Assembly: GCA_050743625.1 (NCBI GenBank)
Contig: JBOGED010000042.1
Coordinates: 1-38,754 of the forward strand
Direction of reading: 5' to 3'
DNA from: JBOGED01 sp050743625
Lineage (GTDB): Bacteria > Actinomycetota > Nitriliruptoria > Euzebyales > Egibacteraceae
DNA length: 38,754 bases
The notes below the pieces were generated by a model. The model made no database searches. It was not told the DNA's origin and worked only from the letters and a program-made list of their open reading frames with translations. Both the position numbers and the translations under genes were made by a program. Of the stretch, positions 30,860 through 38,630 are shown in pieces (position 1 is the first letter of the stretch; every line of letters begins with the position of its first letter).

Positions 30860-31294
30860 TCACGAACCCGTAGATCCTGGCTCAACGACATGCGCAGCAG
30901 GATCGCCGAGCAGGCGTGTGAGGTCGGCCGCCAAAGGGATACCTGAGACGCGGCCGAGCACCCGGCCGCCGGGGACGATCACGAACGTCGTCGGGGTGCG
31001 GAGGACGTGGTGGGCGCGGGCGAGGTCGAGCGCGCGGGTAACGTCGACCGGGACCACGGCGACATCCAAGCGGGTGGCCACCTCATCGAGGACACGACGG
31101 GCGGCCGTGCACGGGGCGCAGTGCGGGGACGTGAACTCGACCAATGCGGCGGCTTCTGGCGGGACACCGAGGCTTGAGAGCTGGGAGGGAGTGAACCGGT
31201 CGGCGATCGTCCGGAGCCGTCCGTCCCGTCGTCGCCACCACACCGCGACAAACGCTACGGCGACCAGCACCGCGAGCAGAACGGCGAGCCTCAT
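30860..31294 (-). CDS. Membrane-anchored thioredoxin-like protein
   Basis: The 144-aa protein has one N-terminal membrane anchor (residues 3-19, VLLAVLVAVAFVAVWW), a short basic stretch, and then a thioredoxin fold with the active site C59-A-P-C62 in VEFTSPHCAPCTAARRVLDEVA and the cis-proline region RTPTTFVIV near residue 107. The active site faces outward if the helix is a signal anchor. It is preceded on the same strand by a DUF4395 gene, a common actinobacterial pairing. GGAGGAGG lies 6 nt before ATG 31294. The upstream extension of the frame contains the twin palindromes and is not used. Confidence 0.85.
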   Translation of the reverse strand: MRLAVLLAVLVAVAFVAVWWRRRDGRLRTIADRFTPSQLSSLGVPPEAAALVEFTSPHCAPCTAARRVLDEVATRLDVAVVPVDVTRALDLARAHHVLRTPTTFVIVPGGRVLGRVSGIPLAADLTRLLGDPAAHVVEPGSTGS

Positions 31295-31320
31295 GACCCG
31301 GCCTCCTCCGTGGCGTTGCA

Positions 31321-31354
31321 CGCAGCGTTCCTCCACATCCGAAGGAACGCTGCG
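31321..31354 (+). repeat. Palindromic repeat, family 2, P1 unit of twin 2
   Basis: Perfect 12-bp arms (CGCAGCGTTCCT and complement) around a 10-nt centre. The centre lies exactly 62 bp from that of the palindrome at 31389-31410. TATAG follows at 31356-31360. The twin lies between the DUF4395 gene and the thioredoxin gene. Confidence 0.9.
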
Positions 31355-31388
31355 GTATAGCCCGCCAAGGCGGCGGCTGATGCCCGGT

Positions 31389-31410
31389 TTTCCTCCGTAT
31401 ACGGAGGAAA
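31389..31410 (+). repeat. Palindromic repeat, family 2, P2 unit of twin 2
   Basis: A perfect 22-bp palindrome, the cleanest copy: TTTCCTCCGTA followed by its exact complement. CCGG follows at +22.5 from the centre, the same offset as in the copies at 10091 and 24902. Confidence 0.95.
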
Positions 31411-31418
31411 GCTGAGGG

Positions 31419-31865
31419 TCACCGGGTGCCGCCCACGCCCCGCCCGATGACCCGCCGGCCGATCCCGTAGACCTCGCAACCGACGCACAGACCGGTCGCC
31501 GCGAGGAGTCCAGACAGCGCGATCACGATGAGGACGAGTGCCCAGCCGAGCCCTTCCGCGCCGCTGCTGATCGCCAGGACCGCCGCGCCGCTGAAGAGAA
31601 ACCCCATGAGCTGTGCGAAGCGAAGCGGAGCCTCGGCCTCGGTCGCGGGAGGCGGACCCCAGCCGCGCCACCGTTTGACGCGACGAAACAGGTTGCCGTA
31701 GGGCGACCACCGGAGGCCGGCGAACGTCGCTACGGCGAACACCAGGGTCTGGAAGACCAGCAGCCCGGTCGACCGCAAGAGATAGGCGACGGCGAGAACC
31801 GCGCAGGTGAGCGCCGCCGCGAACCGGGGGCCACGAACGTCAATCTCCACCAGAGGTCCTTTCAT
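31419..31865 (-). CDS. DUF4395 membrane protein
   Basis: A 148-aa protein with the DUF4395 pattern: EIDVRGPRFAAALTCAVLAVAYLL, an NLF-R turn after SPYG, PLRFAQLMGFLFSGAAVLAI, and a C-terminal ATGLCVGCEVYGI with a C-x2-C pair. About four membrane helices are present. Members are usually encoded beside thioredoxin-like genes, as here, and the paired cysteines suggest redox exchange; that role is inference. The start is ATG 31865; GTG 31850, preceded by AAAGGA, is an alternative. Confidence 0.85.
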   Translation of the reverse strand: MKGPLVEIDVRGPRFAAALTCAVLAVAYLLRSTGLLVFQTLVFAVATFAGLRWSPYGNLFRRVKRWRGWGPPPATEAEAPLRFAQLMGFLFSGAAVLAISSGAEGLGWALVLIVIALSGLLAATGLCVGCEVYGIGRRVIGRGVGGTR

Positions 31866-32059
31866 CTACCTCGCGTCGACGTCCTACAAGGGTACGAAGA
31901 CACCCCCCGGGTGTCGATGCAAAACCGGTGGCGCGAAATACCCAATACCCAATGTGAGCGTTTCCGGCGGTATCCGTTGCGGGCTGTGACCCCCTCCCCT
32001 TAAGCTGACCTCCCTCTGAGAAGCCTTTCCCGTCGATAACCGGACGGTCTGGAACAGGC

Positions 32060-32962
32060 ATGCGAGAACACAAGATTGCAGGCGGCGGTGGCCTAAAGCT
32101 GCACGTGCAAGATGGGGGACATCCGGGAGGGCGAGCCTTGCTCTTCCTCCACGGCTTCTCTCAGTGCCGGCTGTCATGGGGCCGCCAGTACGAGTCCGAC
32201 CTCGCGGACGACTTCCGGCTCGTCGCGATGGACTACCGAGGGCACGGGCTGTCCGATAAGCCCATCGGCGTGTACGGCGACTCGGCGATGTGGGCCGCGG
32301 ACGTCCATTCCGTTATCACGAAGCTCCAGCTGGAGCGACCGGTGCTCGTCGGTCACGCGTATGGCGGGGTCGTGATCGGTGATTACCTCCGCTACCACGG
32401 CGACGAGCACCTCAGCGGGATCGTCCTCGATGGCGCGAACTCCAAGGTTGGCACCGAGGCGGCCAGGACGTTCGTCAGCGAGGAGTTCCGGGCACTCGTA
32501 CCTGGGCTTTTCTCGAACAAGGTCGACGAGAGCATGCGAAGCCTCGCCGAGTTGATGCGGCTGTGCCACGGCGAAACCTCGCCCGACGACCTCTATTTCT
32601 TTCTCGGGTTCAACACAATCGTCCCGCCCTACGTCCGCGAGGGCTTGATGTCGCGGAAGCTGGACAACGACGACGTTCTGGCCGCACTGCGCGCCCCGGC
32701 GCTCGTGATCCATGGCCAGAGCGATCCCATCGTGTTCCCGACATTGGCGAAGTACCATGCGGGCCTGATCCCCAATGCCCACCTCGCTCTTTACGACAGC
32801 GTCGGTCACGCTCCCCATTGGGAGAGCGCTGCGCGGTTCAATCGCGACCTCCGTCAGTTCGTCTCGAGGCTAGGGGGACACCGGCGGACCGCGACGGCAC
32901 CGCCGCTGGTCGGGAACCTCCTCGGCGGATTGACGAGACGCCCGACGCCTACTCGGCGGTAA
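32060..32962 (+). CDS. Alpha/beta-hydrolase homologue lacking the nucleophile
   Basis: The 300-aa protein has the whole alpha/beta-hydrolase framework: LLFLHGFSQCRLSW near residue 28 (oxyanion HGF), VAMDYRGHGLSDKP near residue 55, a nucleophile elbow VGHAYGG at residues 97-103, acid D222 in GQSDPI, and H250 in SVGHAPHWE. The elbow normally reads GHSYGG; here residue 100 is alanine (codon GCG at 32357-32359). It cannot act as a Ser-dependent esterase. It could be a binding protein or a cofactor-free enzyme. The other two triad residues are kept. Its end overlaps the convergent cupredoxin gene by 14 nt. Confidence 0.85.
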   Translation: MREHKIAGGGGLKLHVQDGGHPGGRALLFLHGFSQCRLSWGRQYESDLADDFRLVAMDYRGHGLSDKPIGVYGDSAMWAADVHSVITKLQLERPVLVGHAYGGVVIGDYLRYHGDEHLSGIVLDGANSKVGTEAARTFVSEEFRALVPGLFSNKVDESMRSLAELMRLCHGETSPDDLYFFLGFNTIVPPYVREGLMSRKLDNDDVLAALRAPALVIHGQSDPIVFPTLAKYHAGLIPNAHLALYDSVGHAPHWESAARFNRDLRQFVSRLGGHRRTATAPPLVGNLLGGLTRRPTPTRR

Positions 32963-33389
32963 CCTCACCTTCCATCCCCGCGGCGCGGTGCCCAGGAACG
33001 TCGCAGAAGAACGTGTACGTCCCCGGCGCGAGGGTGACGGTCGCGCTGTCGGAGTCGTTGGCCGCTGCCTCGACGATCGGTTGGCCACCCTCGATACCCT
33101 CGAAGACGACGTCGTGCGGCAGGCCGCTCATATTCTGCAGCGTGATCGACACTTCGCCGGACGGCAGCGTCGAGGGCGCCTGGTCAAACGCCAGGTCGCT
33201 CCCCTCCACCACCCACAGTCCGTCGGCCTCGCCCGCGACCGCCCCGCCACCTCCTTCCGCCGGCTCGGCGGTGGTGCGCTGCTCCGCGGGCACCTGGTCG
33301 TTCGCGGTGAACTGGGGCTCCTCCTTGGTGCATCCCGCAAGCGCGAGTACGGCCAGGAATCCCAGTACCGCGAGGGTGCAACGCGGCAT
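32949..33389 (-). CDS. Cupredoxin-domain lipoprotein
   Basis: A 146-aa lipoprotein. LAVLALAGC is the lipobox, so it is anchored at Cys19. After a short linker rich in Glu and Gly, residues 65-146 form a plastocyanin-like copper domain. The type 1 copper ligands are visible: His in LPHDVVF, Cys, His and Met in FFCDVPGHRAAGMEGEV. It may carry electrons or bind copper at the cell surface, possibly with respiratory oxidases. AGGAG lies 8 nt before the ATG. Divergent from the acyl-CoA carboxylase alpha gene. Confidence 0.9.
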   Translation of the reverse strand: MPRCTLAVLGFLAVLALAGCTKEEPQFTANDQVPAEQRTTAEPAEGGGGAVAGEADGLWVVEGSDLAFDQAPSTLPSGEVSITLQNMSGLPHDVVFEGIEGGQPIVEAAANDSDSATVTLAPGTYTFFCDVPGHRAAGMEGEVTAE

Positions 33390-33479
33390 GCGTGTGCTCC
33401 TATTCGTCGCTGTGCCGACGTCGTGGGGGTGGTGGCGCCCCATTCTGCCGATCGGGTCCCGAGGCGGCAAACGGCTACC

Positions 33480-35336
33480 ATGCGCGCGGTGACAACGCTG
33501 CTATCGACGCTCGGGCCTGTTCTGGTCGCCAACCGAGGCGAGATCGCCCTGCGGGTGTTACGCGGCTGCCGGGACCTTGGGCTCCCCACGATCGCGGTCT
33601 ACTCGGAGGCTGACCGCGACGCGCCATGGCTCAAGGCAGCCGACCAGGCATGGCTGTTGGGTCCCGCTCCCGCCGCCCAGAGCTATCTCGACATCGCGAA
33701 GATCCTCACGGTCGCCAAGGAGGCCGGTGCGGGCTGTGTCCACCCGGGATACGGCTTCTTGGCCGAGAGCGCGGAGTTCGCCGAGGCCGTGACCAGCGCG
33801 GGGCTGGTCTGGATCGGCCCCCCGCCGGCGGCCATCTCCGCCATGGGAGACAAGCTGTCCGCCCGCAAGGCCGCCAGCGAGGCGGGCTGCCCGATCGTGC
33901 CCGGCACGCCTGAGCCGACCGGCGACGTGAGAGCGGTACGTGCGTTCGCGGACGAGCACGGCTATCCGATCGCGATCAAGGCCGCCTTCGGAGGCGGGGG
34001 TCGCGGGCTGAAGGTGGTGCGTGAAGCCGTCGAGCTGTCCGAGGCGCTCGAGGCCGCTCAGCGAGAGGCCGTGGCGGCGTTCGGCCGTGGCGAGGTCTAC
34101 GTCGAGCGGTACCTCAGCCGCCCGAGGCACATCGAGATCCAGGTACTCGCCGACCGGCACGGAACGTGCCTGTCGCTCGGCGAGCGCGACTGCTCGACCC
34201 AACGCCGGCATCAGAAGCTCATCGAGGAGGCCCCCGCCCCAGGCCTCGACACGCGGCTCCGGTCCGCGATGAGCGAAGCCGCGGTGCGCGTTTCCAAGCA
34301 AGTCGGCTACCAGGGCGCGGGAACCTGCGAGTTTCTGGTGTCCGATGGCTCCTTTTACTTCTTGGAGATGAACACCCGCCTCCAGGTCGAGCATCCGGTC
34401 ACCGAGCTCGTGACGGGCCTGGACCTGGTCGGTTGGCAGCTGCGTATCGCCGCTGGCGAGCCGCTGCGCATGACTCAGGAGGATGTCGTGCTCCGTGGGC
34501 ATGCCTTCGAGGCCCGCATCAACGCCGAGAACGTCGCTGCGGGGTTCATCCCCTCCCCGGGGTCTATCACGACCTGGCGCGCCCCGGCGGGACCGGGCGT
34601 GCGGATCGACTCTGGCGTTGACGTGGGGTGGGAGGTGCCACAAGCCTACGACTCGCTGCTCGCGAAGCTCATCACCTACGGCGTGGACCGCGAAGAGGCG
34701 CGGACCCGGATGTTGCGCGCGCTCGACGAGTTCGAGGTAGCCGGGGTCCCGACCACGATCGACTTCCACCGGCTCGCCTTTGCCCACCCGGACTTCGTGC
34801 GGGGAGAGGTGTCGACCATCTCGGTCGAGCGTGAGTGGGACCTGGCCGGGCTCACACCCGCGCAGCCGGCGGTGCGAGGTGACGGCGTCGTCTACCCGTC
34901 GCGCACCTTCACGGTCGAGGTCGGGGGGAAGCGCCTGGAGGTGGCGCTGTTCGAGCCGGATGAACCGGATAAACCTGGACGCGCGGTGCCGCGCCGCCAG
35001 CGGGAAATGGCCGGCCGTGGCCAATCGCTCGCCCGGACCGCGGAGCAGTCCGTCGAGCCGCCCGCCGAGGTCGTGCCCCGGGCGGGGCTGGCGAGCGAGA
35101 CCCTGGTCGCCGACATGCAAGGCACGATCGTGAAAACCGCCGTCAAGGTCGGTGACCTGGTGACGACGGGTGACCTCGTCCTCGTTCTCGAAGCCATGAA
35201 GATGGAGAACCACGTCTACGCCCCCTGCGACGGCACCATCACGGAGCTCGGGGTCCAACCCGGCGACGTCGTGGGCGCCGGCGACGTGCTCGCGGTCATC
35301 GGCGCCGCCGGCCCCTCGGGCGCCGAGGCTGGGTGA
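33480..35336 (+). CDS. accA3: Acyl-CoA carboxylase alpha subunit, biotin carboxylase-carrier fusion (AccA3-like)
   Basis: Carboxylates its own biotin with bicarbonate and ATP. About 618 aa: VLVANRGEIALRVLRGCRDLG begins the biotin carboxylase domain, with AFGGGGRGLKVV (ATP loop), ERDCSTQRRHQKLIEEAPAPGL and FLEMNTRLQVEHPVTE. A linker of variable sequence is followed by the carrier domain, VADMQGTIVKTAVKVGDLVTTGDLVLVLEAMKMENHVYAPCDGTI, with biotinyl-Lys in EAMKM. BirA (27580-28356) must modify that Lys. A TACCAT box overlaps ATG 33480 and ends 7 nt before GTG 33489, so the true start may be GTG 33489. AccD and AccE partners lie 4-5 kb upstream. Confidence 0.92.
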   Translation: MRAVTTLLSTLGPVLVANRGEIALRVLRGCRDLGLPTIAVYSEADRDAPWLKAADQAWLLGPAPAAQSYLDIAKILTVAKEAGAGCVHPGYGFLAESAEFAEAVTSAGLVWIGPPPAAISAMGDKLSARKAASEAGCPIVPGTPEPTGDVRAVRAFADEHGYPIAIKAAFGGGGRGLKVVREAVELSEALEAAQREAVAAFGRGEVYVERYLSRPRHIEIQVLADRHGTCLSLGERDCSTQRRHQKLIEEAPAPGLDTRLRSAMSEAAVRVSKQVGYQGAGTCEFLVSDGSFYFLEMNTRLQVEHPVTELVTGLDLVGWQLRIAAGEPLRMTQEDVVLRGHAFEARINAENVAAGFIPSPGSITTWRAPAGPGVRIDSGVDVGWEVPQAYDSLLAKLITYGVDREEARTRMLRALDEFEVAGVPTTIDFHRLAFAHPDFVRGEVSTISVEREWDLAGLTPAQPAVRGDGVVYPSRTFTVEVGGKRLEVALFEPDEPDKPGRAVPRRQREMAGRGQSLARTAEQSVEPPAEVVPRAGLASETLVADMQGTIVKTAVKVGDLVTTGDLVLVLEAMKMENHVYAPCDGTITELGVQPGDVVGAGDVLAVIGAAGPSGAEAG

Positions 35337-35347
35337 GGCGCCTCCAC

Positions 35348-35425
35348 CCTGCACTGTGCAGACAAAGGCGTCAGCCGGTGCGTAGGCAAGAACCGGTATA
35401 TCGGTCTAACTCTGCACAGTGCAGG
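35348..35425 (+). promoter_or_regulatory. Paired 13-bp palindromes around a candidate promoter
   Basis: CTGCACTGTGCAG (35349-35361) and CTGCACAGTGCAG (35412-35424) are each palindromic about a central base. They form a 15-bp perfect inverted repeat pair, with centres 63 bp apart. TATATC (35397-35402), a -10 candidate, lies between them, and the ATG of the next gene begins 3 nt after the second site. The layout suits a dual operator. Confidence 0.6.
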
Positions 35426-35428
35426 AAA

Positions 35429-36358
35429 ATGCCCGGGGCGGGCTACGCGCGGGTTGTGGGTTGGGTGGTGTCGGCGGCGGTCCTCGCGGCGTGCGTCCTC
35501 GCCCTGCGCGGGCGTGCGAGCGCGGTGGAGGCAGGCGGGGGCCTACCCGGCGCCCTGCCGTTCGCCGTCGCGGTCGGTGTCAACGCGTTGGCGAACGGCG
35601 TGGTCGTCGCCGCGTGGCGCAGGATCCTAGGTGCGGCGGGCGCGCCGATCCCTCCCCGGGCCGCCGCGTGGGTGTGGTCGGTGTCGCAGCTCGCCCGCTA
35701 CATGCTCGGGGCGGCGCAGGTCGCGGGTCGAGCCGTCGTGGGCCGCCGGTACGGGCTGCCAGCCTGGGCCGGTGGGGTGACGGCGGTCGTGGAGATCGGC
35801 TGGTCAGGGGCGATCACCGCGACGATCGCGCTGGCCGCCGCGCCGTGGTGGCTCGGGGACGCGGCGAACCTGGGGTGGCTCGCGGCCGCGGCCGCGGTGC
35901 CGGCGGCGATACTCGCCGTGGGGTTGGCCAGGCCAGAGGTGCTCATCGGTGCCGTCGGGCGGGTGCTGAAGCGCCTTGGGCGGCGCGACGCCGTCGGGGT
36001 GCGGCTCGGCCGGGCGGCGGCGGCGAGGATCACCGGCCTCTACCTCCTGAACAGCGCCTTACGGGTCGGCGCGTTCCTCGTGCTGTTCGCCGCCGTCGGC
36101 GGGTCCGTGGCCCGCGACGGGCTGCGCGCGGCCGGTGCGCTTGCGGTGGGTCAGCTGATCGGCTGGCTCGCCGTGTTCGCGCCGGGCGGGCTGGGACCAC
36201 GGGAGGGCGCGACCGCGCTGGCCGTGGCGCCTGCGGTGGGCGCCGGCCCCGCGCTGCTGCTCGTCGCCGCGACCCGCCTCGCGGAGCTGCTCGCCGAGGC
36301 GCTGTTCGCCTTGGTTGCGCGCCTCCGCCGGCCTACTCGCCAGCCCGGCCTACCGTGA
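35429..36358 (+). CDS. Integral membrane protein, lysylphosphatidylglycerol synthase TM-like family
   Basis: The 309-aa protein consists mainly of membrane helices, seven to eight by eye. It has the family-like features VVAAWRRILGAAGAPIPPRAAAWVWSVSQLARYMLGAAQVAGRAVVGRRYG near residue 60, GLYLLNSALRVGAFLVLFAAVGG and QLIGWLAVFAPGGLGPREGATALAV near residue 250. LPG_synthase_TM/UPF0104 proteins include the flippase part of MprF and glycan-lipid transporters. I cannot name a substrate. ATG 35429 is preferred over the longer frame because the upstream codons run through the palindromes. It lies downstream of accA3 but probably has its own regulated promoter. Confidence 0.7.
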   Translation: MPGAGYARVVGWVVSAAVLAACVLALRGRASAVEAGGGLPGALPFAVAVGVNALANGVVVAAWRRILGAAGAPIPPRAAAWVWSVSQLARYMLGAAQVAGRAVVGRRYGLPAWAGGVTAVVEIGWSGAITATIALAAAPWWLGDAANLGWLAAAAAVPAAILAVGLARPEVLIGAVGRVLKRLGRRDAVGVRLGRAAAARITGLYLLNSALRVGAFLVLFAAVGGSVARDGLRAAGALAVGQLIGWLAVFAPGGLGPREGATALAVAPAVGAGPALLLVAATRLAELLAEALFALVARLRRPTRQPGLP

Positions 36359-36580
36359 TCCGGATCACGTTCGTCACGTACCGGCCGCCCTTGACATCTC
36401 CGGGGACGACGAGGCGCGGCCCCTCGGCGTCCAAGCCGCGCCCGTCCTCGCTGACCGCGAGCAAGACCTCGCGGTTACCGAACTCAGGATCGATCTCCCC
36501 GTAGGCGACAACGGCCTCGTACCCGTCGGAGGCCGCCTGTGTAGGTGTGCCGCTCCTGCCCGTCGCGCGTCGCGCGCCTG
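36333..36580 (-). pseudogene. Molybdopterin-dependent oxidoreductase fragment
   Basis: The C-terminal part of a sulfite-oxidase-type molybdopterin domain is readable in one minus-strand frame: DGYEAVVAYGEIDPEFGNREVLLAVSEDGRGLDAEGPRLVVPGDVKGGRYVTNVIRITVGR, ending at stop 36333-36335. Just upstream, another frame gives TRDGQERHTYTGG, the strand that normally precedes it by about 40 residues. So an internal deletion and frame change have occurred. The N-terminal cysteine-bearing half is missing. It overlaps the end of the upstream membrane protein gene by 26 nt and adjoins palindromic repeat copy B. Confidence 0.7.
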
Positions 36581-36583
36581 ATT

Positions 36584-36631
36584 CCCGAACAGGGATTTCG
36601 GGGCGTATCTGCCCCCAAATCCCTGTTCGGG
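36584..36631 (+). repeat. Palindromic repeat, family 1, copy B
   Basis: A hairpin of 15 bp plus 5 bp with a single C-C mismatch (36599/36616) and a 6-nt loop. Sequence and loop match copy A at 4817-4866 in the opposite orientation. It sits just upstream of the molybdoenzyme remnant, in the gap before the molybdate regulator gene. Confidence 0.9.
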
Positions 36632-36718
36632 GAAGGCGTCATGCCTCACACGCTCGCCGGGCGGGGCGAAGCCCCATGAGTGGTCTGGCGTGAAAGCAGT
36701 TTCGGCGACGGCCACTCG

Positions 36719-37120
36719 CTACCCACCCTCTGGGAGGCCCACTACCACGCTGGTCGCCTTGACCGAGGCGATGACGCGGAGGCCGGGGACGAGCGCGAGC
36801 TCGTCGACGCTCTCCGCCGTGGTCAGTGCCACCAGCCGGTAGGGCCCCGCCTGCATCTCGACTGTCGCCGCCGCCGTCCCACGCACGACGCGCGTGACGA
36901 CGGCGTCGAGCTGGTTGCGCGCGGACTGGGCTGTGATCGGAGTTTGCAGGGGGCGGCGCTCGTCGAGCAGGCGGCGGACCTCGGCGAGCGGGACCACGCG
37001 TTGCCCACCCGCGCTGCGTTCCAGCCGCACGCGCCCCTCGGCCTCCCACCGGCGCAGCGTGTCCACGCTTACCCCGAGCAGCGTGGCCGCTTGGCCAATC
37101 CGTAGGTCGTCACCCTCCAT
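36719..37120 (-). CDS. Molybdate-binding regulator: MerR-like HTH plus Mop domain
   Basis: The 133-aa protein starts with a MerR-like winged helix (LRIGQAATLLGVSVDTLRRWEAEGRVRLERSAGGQRVVPLAEVRRLL, residues 6-52). It then has one Mop/TOBE molybdate-binding domain: SARNQLDAVVTRVVRGTAAATVEMQAGPYRLVALTTAESVDELALVPGLRVIASVKATSVVVGLP (residues 66-131). Such proteins sense molybdate or store it. Its natural target might be the adjacent molybdoenzyme gene, now broken. A palindrome with arms GCGGATAG lies 44-63 nt upstream of its ATG and may be its operator. Confidence 0.85.
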   Translation of the reverse strand: MEGDDLRIGQAATLLGVSVDTLRRWEAEGRVRLERSAGGQRVVPLAEVRRLLDERRPLQTPITAQSARNQLDAVVTRVVRGTAAATVEMQAGPYRLVALTTAESVDELALVPGLRVIASVKATSVVVGLPEGG

Positions 37121-37163
37121 GGAGCCCGCAGCGTACCGTGAAGAGAGACGACTAAAGGCTCGC

Positions 37164-37183
37164 GCGGATAGACACCTATCCGC
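37164..37183 (-). promoter_or_regulatory. 8-bp inverted repeat between lpdA and the Mop regulator
   Basis: GCGGATAG and CTATCCGC with a 4-nt ACAC spacer. It may terminate lpdA (stop at 37195) or be an autoregulatory site of the molybdate regulator. The two cannot be separated by sequence. Confidence 0.4.
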
Positions 37184-37194
37184 ACGGCCACTGA

Positions 37195-38595
37195 TTAAGT
37201 GAGACGACCCATCAGGAGACGGGCGGCCTCCTGCACGCTTCCCCCCAGGGATGGGTAGACCGAGAAGGCGTAGGCGAGCTGGCTCACGGTCAGCCGGTTG
37301 AAGACCGCGACCGAGATCGGCGTGATCAACTCGCTGGCCCGGTCCGCGACGACCGAGCCGCCGAGCACCGCGCCCGAGCCCGCCAGCGCGTGGATCTTCA
37401 CGAACCCGTCGGTGTTCTCCTGCATCTTCGCGCGAGAGTTACCCGCGAGCGGATGGACCACGGTCTCGATCGGAAGGTGTGACTCGGCGACCTCGGCGGC
37501 GCTCATGCCGACCGTCGCGACCTCGGGATCGGTGAAGATGCACGCCGCGACCGCGTCGCGTCGCAGGGGCGCGACGGCCCTGCCGAGCGCGTGCCACATC
37601 GCGATGCGTCCCTGCATCGCCGCCGTGGTCGCGAGCATGATCCCGCCCGTGACGTCGCCCGCGGCGTAGATGGTATGGACGTTCGTGCGGCTGACGCCAT
37701 CGACAAGGATGCCGCCGCGATCGTCTCGCTGGACGCCTGCCGCCTCGAGCCCGAGCCTTCGCGTGGAGGGAACTTGGCCGATGCAGAAGAGCGCGTGGCT
37801 GCCCTCGATCCACTCGCCGTCCCCGAGCTTCACCCGTACGCCGTCGGCGCCGCGCTCCAGGCCGGTCGCGCGCCGCTTCCGGTGGATCGTCATCCTCCAG
37901 CGCTCGAAGCTGCGCTCGATCAGCGCGGCGGCGTCGGGGTCCTCACTCGGCAGGATCTGGTCCCGGCTGGACACGAGGTGGACCTCGGAGCCGAACCTGG
38001 CGAACGCGTGCGCGTACTCGGCCCCCGTGGCACCGGAGCCCACGACCACCAGGCGCTCTGGCAGCGCGCGAAGGTCGAACAGCTCACGCGAGGTGAACAC
38101 CCGCTCCCCGTCGGGTCGCGAGAAGTCCAGGACCCGGGGCGCGCTACCCGTGGCGATCAGGACCACGTCGGCGTCCACGACCTTCGTCTCGCCACCCGAG
38201 CACTCGACCTCGACGGCTTCCCGCCCGGCGAGGCGGCCGACGCCCTCGACGACGCGCACGCCCTCACCGGAGACTCGCTTCGCGATGTCGTCGGACTGGT
38301 CCGCAGCGAGGCGCTGAACCCGGTCCATGACCGCGCCCATGTCCACCACCGCCTTCGCGGCAATATCCGCCCCAGTGGACGAGCGCACGCCCAATCGCTG
38401 CGCCGACTGCATCCATCCCATCGCCTCGGCCGACACAACCAGCGCCTTCGAGGGCACGCAGTCCCACAGCACGCTGTTCCCGCCCAATCCCTCCTTCGAC
38501 ACGACGGTCACGTCCGCTCCGTGCTCCGCCGCGACCAGCGCCGCCTCATACCCGCCGGGCCCGCCGCCAATGATCACGATACGTATCGCTGCCAT
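37195..38595 (-). CDS. lpdA: LpdA-type NAD(P)H:quinone oxidoreductase
   Basis: A 466-aa two-dinucleotide-binding flavoprotein: RIVIIGGGPGGYEAALVAAEHG (FAD), LVVVGSGATGAEYAHAFARFG near residue 187 (NAD(P)H) and TIYAAGDVTGGIMLATTA near residue 317. The redox-active pair is not complete: at G-L-G-G-N-S-V-L-W-D-C-V-P-S-K the usual Cys41 is Ser, and Cys46 alone remains. The C-terminal catalytic His-Glu region of lipoamide dehydrogenases is also absent. This matches mycobacterial LpdA, which reduces quinones rather than lipoamide. A TAGCCT box ends 8 nt before the ATG. Quinone reduction is inferred by family. Confidence 0.88.
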   Translation of the reverse strand: MAAIRIVIIGGGPGGYEAALVAAEHGADVTVVSKEGLGGNSVLWDCVPSKALVVSAEAMGWMQSAQRLGVRSSTGADIAAKAVVDMGAVMDRVQRLAADQSDDIAKRVSGEGVRVVEGVGRLAGREAVEVECSGGETKVVDADVVLIATGSAPRVLDFSRPDGERVFTSRELFDLRALPERLVVVGSGATGAEYAHAFARFGSEVHLVSSRDQILPSEDPDAAALIERSFERWRMTIHRKRRATGLERGADGVRVKLGDGEWIEGSHALFCIGQVPSTRRLGLEAAGVQRDDRGGILVDGVSRTNVHTIYAAGDVTGGIMLATTAAMQGRIAMWHALGRAVAPLRRDAVAACIFTDPEVATVGMSAAEVAESHLPIETVVHPLAGNSRAKMQENTDGFVKIHALAGSGAVLGGSVVADRASELITPISVAVFNRLTVSQLAYAFSVYPSLGGSVQEAARLLMGRLT

Positions 38596-38630
38596 GACGC
38601 GCCAGGCTAGCCGCGGGGCTCTCGCTTAAC

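Noticed and set aside
33558..35354. Long minus-strand open frame of about 600 codons opposite accA3
   Set aside because: It is the antisense shadow of the biotin carboxylase gene. High GC content at codon position three removes stops on the other strand; its composition is Arg/Gly/His-rich with no known motif.
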